In this document: piece by piece, positions 15,052 to 22,682 of the stretch
How the letters are laid out: each line of letters begins with the position of its first letter
Position numbering within the stretch: the first letter of the stretch is position 1
NCBI RefSeq assembly: GCF_000720485.1
Contig: NZ_JOAX01000050.1
Location: forward strand, 1-31,308
DNA: 31,308 nucleotides
Direction of reading: 5' to 3'
Origin: Streptomyces ochraceiscleroticus
GTDB taxonomy: Bacteria > Actinomycetota > Actinomycetes > Streptomycetales > Streptomycetaceae
Translations under genes and position numbers: made by a program
Notes under the pieces: generated by a model
What the model saw: the letters and a program-made list of their open reading frames with translations, nothing else
Databases searched by the model: none
What the model was told of the DNA's origin: nothing

Positions 15052-16284
15052 TCACGTCAGCCGGGACAGTTCGGTGGTGAGGGCGGCGAGCAGCGCCGGG
15101 TCGTCGCAGCGGTCGATGCGCACGGTGTCGCAGTCGACCCAGGCGGCGGCCTCCACCAGGGCCTGAGCCATGGGGCGCACGGCCTTGGGGCCCTGCATCG
15201 AGACCTGCCGGGCGACCAGCGTCGTGCCCTCGCGGGCCGGGTCGACCCGGCCCATCAGCTTGCCGCCGGCGAGCAGGGGCATGGCGAAGTAACCGTGTAT
15301 CCGCTTGGGCCTGGGGACATACGCCTCCAGCCGGTGCGTGAAGCCGAAGATCCGCTCCGTGCGCGGGCGGTCCCAGATCAGTGAGTCGAACGGCGAGAGC
15401 AGCGTCGTGCGGTGCCGGCCGCGCGGCGGCCCGGCCAGCGCGGCCGGGTCGGCCCAGGCGGGCTTCCCCCACCCCTCGACCTCGACCGGCACCAGCCCCG
15501 TGTCCTCGATGACCGCGCTGACCTGCTCGCCCTTGAGGCGGTGATAATCCGCCAGGTCCGCGCGAGTGGCCACGCCCAGGGCCGCGCCGGCCTGCGCGAC
15601 GAGGCGGCGCACGCACTCCGTGTCGTCGATGCGGTCGTGCAGCAGGGCGTCGGGAACGGCGCGCTCGGCGAGGTCGTACACCCGCTTCCAGCCGCGGCGC
15701 TCGGTGCAGACCACCTCACCGGTGTCGAGGAGCCACTCCACCGCGATCTTCGTCTCGGACCAGTCCCACCACTCCCCGCCGTTCCGCCCGCCGCCGAGCT
15801 GGGTCGTGGTGAGCGGGCCGTCGGCCTTGAGGCGGTCCAGGACGGCGGCGCAGGAGCGCTCGGAGTCCTGCATGACGTGCCAGCGGTGGCCGCGTGCCCG
15901 CATGGCCCGGCGCCGGAACGCGAAGTGCGGCCACTCCTCGATCGGCAGGATGCAGGCGGCGTGCGACCAGTACTCGAAGCTGTGCGGCTCGTACGGGGAG
16001 CCGGGCGCCGGGTCGGCGCCGTCCGCGTCCGCGCGCGGGGTCCAGTACGCCGACTCCACGGCCGGGCGGCCGACCGGGCCGAGGCGGGCGTACGGGATGA
16101 GCTCGTGGGAGCGGGCCAGCACGGAGATCGTGTCGAGCTGGACGGCACCGAGCCGGCGCAGCACGCCGCGCACGCCCGCGCGGCGGTCGGGCGCGCCCAG
16201 GAACCCTTGGGCACGCAGCGCGAGGCGGCGCGCTTCGTCGGCGGACAGGCTGGTCACGGGCTGCGCTGCGGGCACGGCTGTCAT
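15052..16284 (-). CDS. YcaQ/AlkX-like DNA glycosylase (HTH_42 winged-helix protein)
   Basis: This 410-aa protein of the HTH_42/YcaQ family is built from tandem winged helices. The family includes E. coli YcaQ (AlkX) and Streptomyces AlkZ, which unhook interstrand crosslinks or remove bulky alkylated bases. Residues 49-51 read Q-L-D within GAVQLDTISVLAR. The Q-hydrophobic-D motif marks the YcaQ/AlkX-like group, whereas AlkZ proteins have Q-hydrophobic-Q. Other family blocks are SFEYWSHAACILP, WWDWSETKIAVEWLLDTGEV, LLSPFDSLIWDR and RIHGYFAMPLL. The ATG at 16284 is preceded not by a Shine-Dalgarno but by a -10 box 7 nt upstream, so the message is probably leaderless. A DNA-damage-type promoter (16292-16314) supports a repair role. 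Confidence 0.9.
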   Translation of the reverse strand: MTAVPAAQPVTSLSADEARRLALRAQGFLGAPDRRAGVRGVLRRLGAVQLDTISVLARSHELIPYARLGPVGRPAVESAYWTPRADADGADPAPGSPYEPHSFEYWSHAACILPIEEWPHFAFRRRAMRARGHRWHVMQDSERSCAAVLDRLKADGPLTTTQLGGGRNGGEWWDWSETKIAVEWLLDTGEVVCTERRGWKRVYDLAERAVPDALLHDRIDDTECVRRLVAQAGAALGVATRADLADYHRLKGEQVSAVIEDTGLVPVEVEGWGKPAWADPAALAGPPRGRHRTTLLSPFDSLIWDRPRTERIFGFTHRLEAYVPRPKRIHGYFAMPLLAGGKLMGRVDPAREGTTLVARQVSMQGPKAVRPMAQALVEAAAWVDCDTVRIDRCDDPALLAALTTELSRLT

Positions 16285-16291
16285 GCGGATC

Positions 16292-16314
16292 AGCGTAGGA
16301 CCGGCCACTGACAA
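16292..16314 (-). promoter_or_regulatory. RecA-NDp/PafBC-type DNA-damage promoter of the glycosylase gene
   Basis: On the minus strand, TTGTCAGTG (16314-16306), an 8-nt spacer (16305-16298) and TACGCT (16297-16292) are followed by 7 nt and the start codon. This equals the described LexA-independent actinobacterial damage promoter, TTGTCRGTG-N8-TAnnnT, recognised through PafBC. The element fits in the 46-nt gap to the upstream GNAT gene. Confidence 0.85.
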
Positions 16315-16330
16315 CGGCCCGGAGAATCGA

Positions 16331-16978
16331 TCAATCGTTCCCCGCGGGCTTCTGTGCGGCGGCTCGGACGGCTCGTTCCTCGTATGGCAGGTACGGCGTC
16401 TCGGAGGGGAGGCCCAGGTCGGAGGGGAGGAGGGAGGCGGCCCAGGCGTCGCGGCGGGTGCCGCCATGAGGGATCTTCGCGCGGATCGTGCCCTCCATGC
16501 GGAAACCGGTCTTCAGGGCGACCGCCCGTGACGCTTCGTTGCCGGCCTCCGCGTACCACTCCATGCGCTCCACCCCGAGGTCGGTGAACGCCCAGCGCAC
16601 GATGGCGCGGGCCGCCTCGACGGTGTATCCGCGGCCGCGCTGCTCCTTGGCCGACCAGTACCCGAGCTCGGCCTGCCGTTCGGGCGCGGCGAGCCGGCTC
16701 ATCCGGACCAGGCCCGCCGAGCCCACGAGCGTGCCGTCGCCCGCCGGACGGCCGTCCTCCTTGAGCGTCACGGCGAAGGTGTACGTGGTGTCCTCGCGCC
16801 AGCCGCGGTCGGTGAACGGGCCGACGAAGTCCTCCGCGTGCGCCCGCGTGTACGGCGAGGGGACGGTCGTCCAGCGCGGGATGTCGGGGTCCTGACAGGC
16901 GGCGTGCACGGCCGCGGCGTCGGCCGGGCGGAAGGGCCGCAGGACGAGCCGTTCGGTGATGAGGGTGACGGGTTCCAT
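16331..16978 (-). CDS. GNAT family N-acetyltransferase (RimJ/RimL-like)
   Basis: This 215-aa protein begins TLITERLVLRPFRPADAAAV, the usual start of RimJ/RimL-type GCN5-related acetyltransferases. It contains the acetyl-CoA region ELGYWSAKEQRGRGYTVEAA and the C-terminal NEASRAVALKTGFRMEGTIR. Substrates may be ribosomal protein N-termini or small molecules and cannot be told from sequence. The ATG at 16978 matches the family start; no Shine-Dalgarno is seen (CACACTGCTGCC precedes ATG), so it may be leaderless. It is read toward the glycosylase gene, whose own promoter lies just past this stop. Confidence 0.88.
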   Translation of the reverse strand: MEPVTLITERLVLRPFRPADAAAVHAACQDPDIPRWTTVPSPYTRAHAEDFVGPFTDRGWREDTTYTFAVTLKEDGRPAGDGTLVGSAGLVRMSRLAAPERQAELGYWSAKEQRGRGYTVEAARAIVRWAFTDLGVERMEWYAEAGNEASRAVALKTGFRMEGTIRAKIPHGGTRRDAWAASLLPSDLGLPSETPYLPYEERAVRAAAQKPAGND

Positions 16979-17330
16979 GGCAGCAGTGTGCGTATTGGCC
17001 GCGGCGGGGGCGAAGGAATTACGCTGCGCCACGGGCGCGCCCGGTCCCGCTTTCGCGGCGCGTGAGCCGGAACATGTTCCGGCCGTGCAGCGGCACCTTC
17101 CGCGGGCCTCGCGCGTTGTCGTAGCGAGAGGACGAGGAGAGGTGACCGACAGTGTCCTAGCGAGCCGTGGAAAGTTGTGGAGAAGGGACAGGGGCCTTCG
17201 GGCGACGGACCTCCCTGCGTAGCGGGGTCCTCCCTTACGATGGCCGTTGCGGCGGGGCCTGCCCCTTGGAAAAATGCCGCGCCCGCGCACCGACCGTGCA
17301 CAGGCCCGACCGGCGAGGAGACCAGCCCAA
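16979..17330. promoter_or_regulatory. divergent GNAT-secA spacer with perfect 18-bp palindrome
   Basis: This 352-bp gene-free stretch contains GCCGGAACATGTTCCGGC at 17066-17083, perfectly palindromic and placed about 88 bp before the GNAT start and 250 bp before secA. Closer to secA, GGACC (17207-17211) and GGTCC (17226-17230) form an inverted repeat, followed by a -10-like TACGAT at 17236-17241. GAGGAG (17315-17320) is the secA ribosome site. The palindrome has GAAC-AT-GTTC, with 2 nt between half-sites, unlike the 4 nt in the actinobacterial LexA box, so its protein is unknown. Confidence 0.55.
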
Positions 17331-20162
17331 GTGTCCGTCTTGACGAAGATCATGCGTGCAGGCGAAGGCAAGATCCTGCGCAAACTGCACCGCATCGCGG
17401 GCCAGGTCAACTCCATCGAAGAAGACTTCGTCAAACTCTCCGACGCCGAGCTGCGGGCCCTCACCGACGAGTACAAGGAGCGGTACGCCGACGGCGAGAG
17501 CCTGGACGACCTGCTCCCCGAGGCGTTCGCGACCGTCCGTGAGGCCGCCAAGCGCGTGCTCGGCCAGCGTCACTACGACGTCCAGCTCATGGGCGGCGCC
17601 GCGCTGCACCTCGGGTACGTCGCCGAGATGAAGACCGGTGAGGGCAAGACCCTGGTCGGCACCCTGCCCGCGTATCTGAACGCGCTGTCCGGCAAGGGCG
17701 TCCACCTCATCACGGTCAACGACTACCTGGCCGAGCGCGACTCCGAGATGATGGGCCGGGTCCACAAGTTCCTGGGTCTCTCGGTCGGTTGCATCCTGGC
17801 GAACATGACGCCGGCGCAGCGCCGCGAGCAGTACGCCTGCGACATCACCTACGGCACGAACAACGAGTTCGGCTTCGACTACCTCCGCGACAACATGGCC
17901 TGGTCGCAGGACGAGTTGGTCCAGCGCGGCCACAACTTCGCGATCGTCGACGAGGTCGACTCCATCCTGGTCGACGAGGCCCGTACGCCGCTGATCATCT
18001 CCGGTCCGGCCGACTCCGCGACGAAGTGGTACGGCGACTTCGCCAAGCTGGTCAAGCGCCTGAAGAAGGGCGAGGCGGCCAACCCGCAGCGCGGCGTCGA
18101 GGAGACCGGCGACTACGACGTCGACGAGAAGAAGCGCACGGTCGGCATCCACGAGTCCGGTGTCAGCAAGGTCGAGGACTGGCTCGGCATCGACAACCTC
18201 TACGAGTCGGTCAACACCCCGCTCGTCGGTTATCTGAACAACGCCATCAAGGCGAAGGAACTGTTCAAGAAGGACAAGGACTACGTCGTCATCGACGGCG
18301 AGGTCATGATCGTCGACGAGCACACCGGCCGTATCCTCGCCGGCCGCCGTTACAACGAGGGCATGCACCAGGCGATCGAGGCGAAGGAAGGGGTGGAGAT
18401 CAAGGACGAGAACCAGACCCTCGCCACGATCACCCTCCAGAACTTCTTCCGCCTCTACGACAAGCTCTCCGGCATGACCGGTACGGCCATGACCGAGGCG
18501 GCCGAGTTCCACCAGATCTACAAGCTCGGCGTCGTCCCCATCCCGACGAACAAGCCGATGATCCGCAAGGACCAGGCGGACCTGATCTACCGCACCGAGG
18601 TCGCCAAGTTCGCCGCGGTCGTCGACGACATCGCCGAGAAGCACGAGCAGGGCCAGCCCATCCTGGTCGGCACGACCTCCGTCGAGAAGTCCGAGTACCT
18701 CTCGCAGCAGCTCAACAAGCGCGGAGTGCGGCACGAGGTGCTCAACGCCAAGCAGCACGACCGGGAGGCGTCGATCGTCGCCCAGGCCGGCCGCAAGGGC
18801 TCCGTCACGGTCGCGACGAACATGGCCGGACGCGGTACGGACATCAAGCTCGGCGGCAACCCGGACGACCTGGCCGAGACCGAGCTGCGCAGCATGGGCC
18901 TGGACCCGGTGGAGCACGTGGAGGAGTGGGCGGCCGCGCTGCCCGCCGCCCTGGAGAAGGCCGAGGCCGCGGTCAAGGCGGAGTTCGAGGAGGTCAAGGA
19001 GCTGGGCGGGCTCTACGTCCTCGGTACCGAGCGGCACGAGTCGCGCCGTATCGACAACCAGCTCCGCGGTCGTTCCGGCCGGCAGGGTGACCCCGGCGAG
19101 TCCCGCTTCTACCTCTCGCTCGGCGACGACCTGATGCGCCTCTTCAAGGCCCAGATGGTCGAGCGCGTGATGGCCATGGCCAACGTTCCGGACGATGTGC
19201 CGATCGAGAACAAGATGGTGACGCGCGCCATCGCCTCCGCGCAGTCCCAGGTCGAGCAGCAGAACTTCGAGACGCGGAAGAACGTCCTGAAGTACGACGA
19301 GGTGCTCAACCGCCAGCGCGAGGTCATCTACGGCGAGCGCCGCCGCGTCCTGGAGGGCGAGGACCTGCAGGACCAGGTCAAGCACTTCATGGACGACACC
19401 ATCGACGCCTACATCCAGGCGGAGACGGTCGAGGGCTTCGCCGAGGAGTGGGACCTGGACCGGCTGTGGGGCGCGTTCAAGCAGCTCTACCCGGTCAAGG
19501 TCACCGTGGAGGAGCTGGAGGAGGAGGCCGGCGACCGCGCCGGGATCACCGCCGAGTTCATCGCCGAGGCGATCAAGGACGACATCCACGAGCAGTACGC
19601 GGCCCGCGAGGAGCAGCTCGGCTCGGAGATCATGCGGGAGCTGGAGCGCCGCGTGGTCCTGTCGGTCCTGGACCGCAAGTGGCGCGAGCACCTCTACGAG
19701 ATGGACTACCTCCAGGAGGGCATCGGCCTGCGGGCGATGGCCCAGAAGGACCCGCTGGTGGAGTACCAGCGCGAGGGCTTCGACATGTTCACCGCCATGA
19801 TGGAGGGCATCAAGGAGGAGTCCGTCGGCTACCTGTTCAACCTGGAGGTCCAGGTCGAGCAGCAGGTCGAGGAGGTCCCGGTCCAGGAGACGGCGGAAGA
19901 GGCCCCGGCGGTCCAGGACGCGGTGCCGGCGCAGGCGGGCGCCGGCGGCCGGCCGGAGATCCACGCCAAGGGCCTGGACGCGCCGCAGCGCCCGGACCGG
20001 CTGCACTTCTCCGCGCCGACGGTGGACGGCGAGGGCGGGGTCGTCGAGGGCGACTTCACCAACGACGCCGTGCCGAGCGGCCAGACCCGCTCGGAGTCCG
20101 ACGGTCTGACGCGCGCCGAGCGCCGCAAGGCCCAGAAGGGCGGGCGGCGCCGCAAGAAGTGA
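17331..20162 (+). CDS. secA: preprotein translocase ATPase SecA
   Basis: This 943-aa SecA is the motor that pushes unfolded preproteins through SecYEG at the membrane. Visible elements are the Walker A motif MKTGEGKT (near residues 101-108), [17 protein letters not shown], the DEAD-like [16 protein letters not shown], the preprotein cross-linking region after it, [29 protein letters not shown] and [18 protein letters not shown], followed by the scaffold helix and C-terminal linker. The end is basic ([14 protein letters not shown]) and lacks the Cys-rich zinc motif found at the E. coli C-terminus, which is usual for actinobacterial SecA1. The GTG at 17331 with GAGGAG 10 nt upstream gives the normal N-terminus. 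It is a single gene with its own terminator. Confidence 0.97.
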   Translation: MSVLTKIMRAGEGKILRKLHRIAGQVNSIEEDFVKLSDAELRALTDEYKERYADGESLDDLLPEAFATVREAAKRVLGQRHYDVQLMGGAALHLGYVAEMKTGEGKTLVGTLPAYLNALSGKGVHLITVNDYLAERDSEMMGRVHKFLGLSVGCILANMTPAQRREQYACDITYGTNNEFGFDYLRDNMAWSQDELVQRGHNFAIVDEVDSILVDEARTPLIISGPADSATKWYGDFAKLVKRLKKGEAANPQRGVEETGDYDVDEKKRTVGIHESGVSKVEDWLGIDNLYESVNTPLVGYLNNAIKAKELFKKDKDYVVIDGEVMIVDEHTGRILAGRRYNEGMHQAIEAKEGVEIKDENQTLATITLQNFFRLYDKLSGMTGTAMTEAAEFHQIYKLGVVPIPTNKPMIRKDQADLIYRTEVAKFAAVVDDIAEKHEQGQPILVGTTSVEKSEYLSQQLNKRGVRHEVLNAKQHDREASIVAQAGRKGSVTVATNMAGRGTDIKLGGNPDDLAETELRSMGLDPVEHVEEWAAALPAALEKAEAAVKAEFEEVKELGGLYVLGTERHESRRIDNQLRGRSGRQGDPGESRFYLSLGDDLMRLFKAQMVERVMAMANVPDDVPIENKMVTRAIASAQSQVEQQNFETRKNVLKYDEVLNRQREVIYGERRRVLEGEDLQDQVKHFMDDTIDAYIQAETVEGFAEEWDLDRLWGAFKQLYPVKVTVEELEEEAGDRAGITAEFIAEAIKDDIHEQYAAREEQLGSEIMRELERRVVLSVLDRKWREHLYEMDYLQEGIGLRAMAQKDPLVEYQREGFDMFTAMMEGIKEESVGYLFNLEVQVEQQVEEVPVQETAEEAPAVQDAVPAQAGAGGRPEIHAKGLDAPQRPDRLHFSAPTVDGEGGVVEGDFTNDAVPSGQTRSESDGLTRAERRKAQKGGRRRKK

Positions 20163-20191
20163 CCGAGCCGGCTCGGCCGGCGAGGTGAGAC

Positions 20192-20229
20192 GGGCCGGGG
20201 TGCCGCAGCGGAAGGCTGCGCCCCGGCCC
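20192..20229 (+). terminator. secA terminator
   Basis: GGGCCGGGG (20192-20200) pairs with CCCCGGCCC (20221-20229), and inside it CGCAGC pairs with GCTGCG. A 3-nt bulge and 5-nt loop remain, and TT follows. It begins 29 nt after the secA stop. Confidence 0.85.
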
Positions 20230-20256
20230 TTCGCGTGGCCGCTCACCGCCCGTCTA

Positions 20257-20327
20257 CGTACGGTCCGGCGCGCGCTGCCGGTGCCCGTACGGCCGGTGCT
20301 CGCTGCCCGTGTGCGTACGGCCGGTGC
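20257..20327. repeat. imperfect ~28-bp repeat, three copies
   Basis: CGTACGGCCGGTGC occurs exactly at 20286-20299 and 20314-20327, and as CGTACGGTCCGGCGC at 20257-20271, giving spacings of 29 and 28 bp. Intervening sequence is also related (CGCTGCCGG / CGCTGCCCG). It is non-coding, between the secA terminator and the end of the minus-strand gene. Confidence 0.65.
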
Positions 20328-20343
20328 AGGCCGATCGCTGTCC

Positions 20344-20874
20344 TCACACCGTCCGGCTCCAGACCGAGACGGAGGGGCCGATGTCCAGGGCTGCGCAGCG
20401 CCAGCGGGCGTCGCGGCCGCGTTCGAGGCGGAAGGCGAGGGCCCGTACGCGTTCTCCGGCGGTGATCCGGGCGAACGCCTCGATGACGCCGCTGCGTGGG
20501 CAGTACACGCCGCACTCGCGAACCTCGGGGTCGGGGCCACGGTGGTGCCGGCCGGTGGGCCGCAGCGGGGCCTGCGGGGCGAGTTCCACGAGGCGGTCGT
20601 AGGCGGCGGGCAGGGCATGGCCCAGCAGTGCGTGTACGGGGCGCCGGCCGCTCAGGGTGAGCACCAGCTGGTCGGCGAACCAGCGGTGCGGCACCCGTGC
20701 GGCGGCGCGGCGGCGGGCGGCGGCCTGCGAGAGGGCGGTCTGTGAGGCCGCCGGCTGTGAGGGGGCGGTCTGCGGGAGGCGCGGCGTGGTGCGCGGGCCG
20801 CCGGGGCGGCGGCTGTCGCGGCGGGTGGACGCGGGCTTGGATGCGGGCCTGGACGTACGCGTGGATGTGGTCAT
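20344..20874 (-). CDS. Rv3235-like conserved actinobacterial protein
   Basis: This is a 176-aa protein of unknown function. The first ~60 residues are Arg/Ser/Thr/Pro-rich and probably disordered. The rest has the features of the mycobacterial Rv3235-type family: HRWFADQLVLTLSGRRPVHA, AYDRLVELAP, RECGVYCPRSGVIEAFARIT and RALAFRLE...RWRCAALDIG. No catalytic motif or membrane segment is visible. The family usually lies near secA in actinobacteria, as here, but no mechanistic link is known to me. Start ATG at 20874; a GGGGGA purine run lies 8-10 nt upstream. Confidence 0.8.
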   Translation of the reverse strand: MTTSTRTSRPASKPASTRRDSRRPGGPRTTPRLPQTAPSQPAASQTALSQAAARRRAAARVPHRWFADQLVLTLSGRRPVHALLGHALPAAYDRLVELAPQAPLRPTGRHHRGPDPEVRECGVYCPRSGVIEAFARITAGERVRALAFRLERGRDARWRCAALDIGPSVSVWSRTV

Positions 20875-21181
20875 GGTGGAGATCCCCCGTTCTGCCGGTC
20901 CCGTTGGATACCGGGCAGTAGCTCCTGTGGTGGGGCTCTTCTATCGAGGGGGCCGGCGGTGCGGCAAGGCGGCCGGAGGCGGGGGCAGGGGCCCCGGAAA
21001 ATTCACCTATCAGGGTGATGGGCGGTGTGCGGGAGGGATGGGATCAGGCCACAGCGGGTGTCCGGCGGGGCGCCCGGGAGGGCCGTACCGGCAGCACGAA
21101 GGGGGACCCCCGCCCGTATGCTGGCTGCCTGCGCCCCAACCGAACAAGTACCCAGCAGTCCGAACGAAAGCGGCGGCCACC
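20875..21181. promoter_or_regulatory. divergent spacer between Rv3235-like and DUF6912 genes
   Basis: This 307-bp spacer is AT-richer in its middle. It has TCACC-TATCAG-GGTGA, an inverted repeat at 21003-21018, and a -10-like TATGCT at 21117-21122 about 60 bp before the DUF6912 start. No convincing -35 accompanies it. GGGGGACCCCCG at 21101-21112 is a short hairpin. I see nothing else. Confidence 0.4.
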
Positions 21182-21688
21182 ATGCGTGTCTACGTCCCCC
21201 TGACGCTCCCCGGTCTCGCAGAGGCGTACAAGGCGGGCGAGCTGGGCTCCGGCCCGCTGGACGCCTTCGCCGTCACGCCCGCGCTGCGCGAGTGGTACGT
21301 CTCCGACGACATCGAGGAGCTGGAGTACGCCGCGCTGAACCGTGCCGCGCAGGCGTCGCTGCGGCTGCTGGCCACGGACCCGCGGGCCGCCCGGCGGCGG
21401 GTGGTCGTGGCCGTCGACGTGGCCGACGGTGCCGCTTCCGTGGACCCCGACCGGGGGCTGGACAGGTCGGGGCTGGGCGTCGTGCGGGTGGCCGGTCCGG
21501 TGCCGATGAAGAAGGCGGCGGCGGTGCATGTCGACGCCGACGACGCGGAGCCGGACGTGACCGCCGCGGCGGCGGCGCTGGGCGCGGCGGACCAGGGCGA
21601 CGACGACGCGCAGTTCACGGTGGACGGGGCCGAGGACCACGAGCTGATGTGGTTCGGCGTCCAGGAGATCCCGAACCTGATCGGCTGA
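21182..21688 (+). CDS. DUF6912 family protein
   Basis: This 168-aa acidic protein begins MRVYVPLTLPGLAEAYKAGE and ends MWFGVQEIPNLIG, both characteristic of a conserved actinobacterial family of unknown function (DUF6912). It has no membrane segment or recognisable active-site motif; the region before the end is very acidic (DADDAEPD, DQGDDDAQF). The ATG at 21182 is the family start; AAAGCGG lies upstream but no strong Shine-Dalgarno. A 111-bp spacer, holding a damage-type promoter, separates it from the HAD gene, so the two need not be co-transcribed. Confidence 0.82.
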   Translation: MRVYVPLTLPGLAEAYKAGELGSGPLDAFAVTPALREWYVSDDIEELEYAALNRAAQASLRLLATDPRAARRRVVVAVDVADGAASVDPDRGLDRSGLGVVRVAGPVPMKKAAAVHVDADDAEPDVTAAAAALGAADQGDDDAQFTVDGAEDHELMWFGVQEIPNLIG

Positions 21689-21770
21689 GGCCGGGCCGCC
21701 GCCCTCTCCGTAAGGCCCCGGGAGGCCCCCGTAAGGTCCTGAACTGCTGCTTCGTCGTCGAGCGGCAAGA

Positions 21771-21793
21771 TTGTCAGTGGCCGCGGGTACCTT
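21771..21793 (+). promoter_or_regulatory. RecA-NDp/PafBC-type DNA-damage promoter of the HAD gene
   Basis: TTGTCAGTG (21771-21779), 8 nt (21780-21787) and TACCTT (21788-21793) are followed by 6 nt and the HAD ATG at 21800. It is identical in layout to the element before the glycosylase gene and to the published RecA-NDp consensus. There is no Shine-Dalgarno before the ATG, so the message should start at or next to the start codon. Confidence 0.85.
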
Positions 21794-21799
21794 CTTCGC

Positions 21800-22468
21800 A
21801 TGGGGAAGCACGCGACGCACATCGTCTGGGACTGGAACGGCACGCTCTTTCACGACATCGACGCCGTGATCGGCGCGACCAATGCCGCATTCGGTGAGAT
21901 CGGCCTGCCCCCGATCACCCTGGAGCGGTACCGGGAGCTGTACTGCGTGCCGATCCCGCGCTTCTACGAGCGGCTGATGGGGCGGCTGCCCACGGACGGC
22001 GAGTGGGCGGTCATGGACGAGGCGTTCCACCGGCACTACACGCTCCGGCGGGAGGCGTGCGCGCTCGCCGAGGGCGTGGAGATGCTGCTGGACAGCTGGC
22101 GGACGGCCGGGCGCAGCCAGTCGATCCTCAGCATGTACGGGCACGACGAGCTGCTGCCGCTGGTGCGCGACTTCGGCATCGAGTCGCACTTCATACGGGT
22201 GGACGGCCGGACCGGGCCGTCCGGCGGCAGCAAGAGCGCGCACATGGTGCGGCACTTCGCGGCGCTGGAGGGGGCGCGCGTGGAGCCCGGCCGTACGGTC
22301 GTCATCGGTGACGCCGTGGACGACGCGGTGGCGGCCCGGGACGCCGGGGCCCACGCGGTGCTGTACACGGGTGGTTCGCACAGCCGCGCCAGCCTCCTGG
22401 AGGCCGGCGTGCCGGTCGTCGACAGCCTGGCGGAGGCCGTCGCGGCGGCGGAGCGGCTGGCGATCTGA
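21800..22468 (+). CDS. HAD-superfamily hydrolase with DWNGT motif
   Basis: This 222-aa protein is of the HAD superfamily, with an alpha-helical cap inserted after motif I as in phosphoglycolate-phosphatase-like members. Motif I is [11 protein letters not shown] with nucleophile D11, but residue 13 is Asn where phosphatases carry the general acid/base Asp (DxD). Motif II is the Ser in SILSMYGH, motif III a Lys in GGSKSAHM and motif [19 protein letters not shown]. Asn at D+2 may alter activity, so a phosphatase role is uncertain. A damage-type promoter directly precedes the start, hinting at nucleotide clean-up or repair. The last codons lie in a 47-bp tandem repeat. Confidence 0.88.
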   Translation: MGKHATHIVWDWNGTLFHDIDAVIGATNAAFGEIGLPPITLERYRELYCVPIPRFYERLMGRLPTDGEWAVMDEAFHRHYTLRREACALAEGVEMLLDSWRTAGRSQSILSMYGHDELLPLVRDFGIESHFIRVDGRTGPSGGSKSAHMVRHFAALEGARVEPGRTVVIGDAVDDAVAARDAGAHAVLYTGGSHSRASLLEAGVPVVDSLAEAVAAAERLAI

Positions 22469-22588
22469 GAGCCGGCAGGTCCACGGGGACGCCGGCCGAG
22501 CGGCTGATGACCTGAGAGCCGGCACGTGCCCCGGGTCGGCTGCGGAGCGGCTGGTGATCCGAGCCGGCACGCGGCGGGGGCGGCTGCG
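22451..22588. repeat. 47-bp tandem repeat, three copies, spanning the HAD stop codon
   Basis: Units start at 22451, 22498 and 22545, each opening with GAGCGGCTGRYGAYC and then (TGA)GAGCCGGCAsG; the third is 44 bp because TGA is missing. Unit 1 contains the last six codons and stop of the HAD gene. The pattern suggests duplication of the gene's end into the spacer. The remainder of the spacer, 22589-22682, shows a -10-like TACGCT at 22620-22625. Confidence 0.8.
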
Positions 22589-22682
22589 GAAGAGCCCTCA
22601 CGTTGTGCGTCGGCACGCGTACGCTGTGCTTTTGGGAGCCGGTGCCTCGGGAGCCGGCTCAGTGAGCGATACCGGGGGCGGT

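Noticed and set aside
17066..17083. LexA (SOS) box reading of the GAACATGTTC palindrome
   Set aside because: Actinobacterial LexA sites have GAAC and GTTC separated by four bases; here there are two.
17235..20618. Long minus-strand frame opposite secA
   Set aside because: It is antisense to secA, with low-complexity Leu/Val/Asp content expected from the mirror of a high-GC gene.
22603..22625. TTGTGCGTC-N8-TACGCT before the STAND/LuxR regulator as a third damage promoter
   Set aside because: Spacing is the same as in the two clear elements, but only six of the nine bases of TTGTCAGTG match, and the distance to the start codon (about 58 nt) is different.
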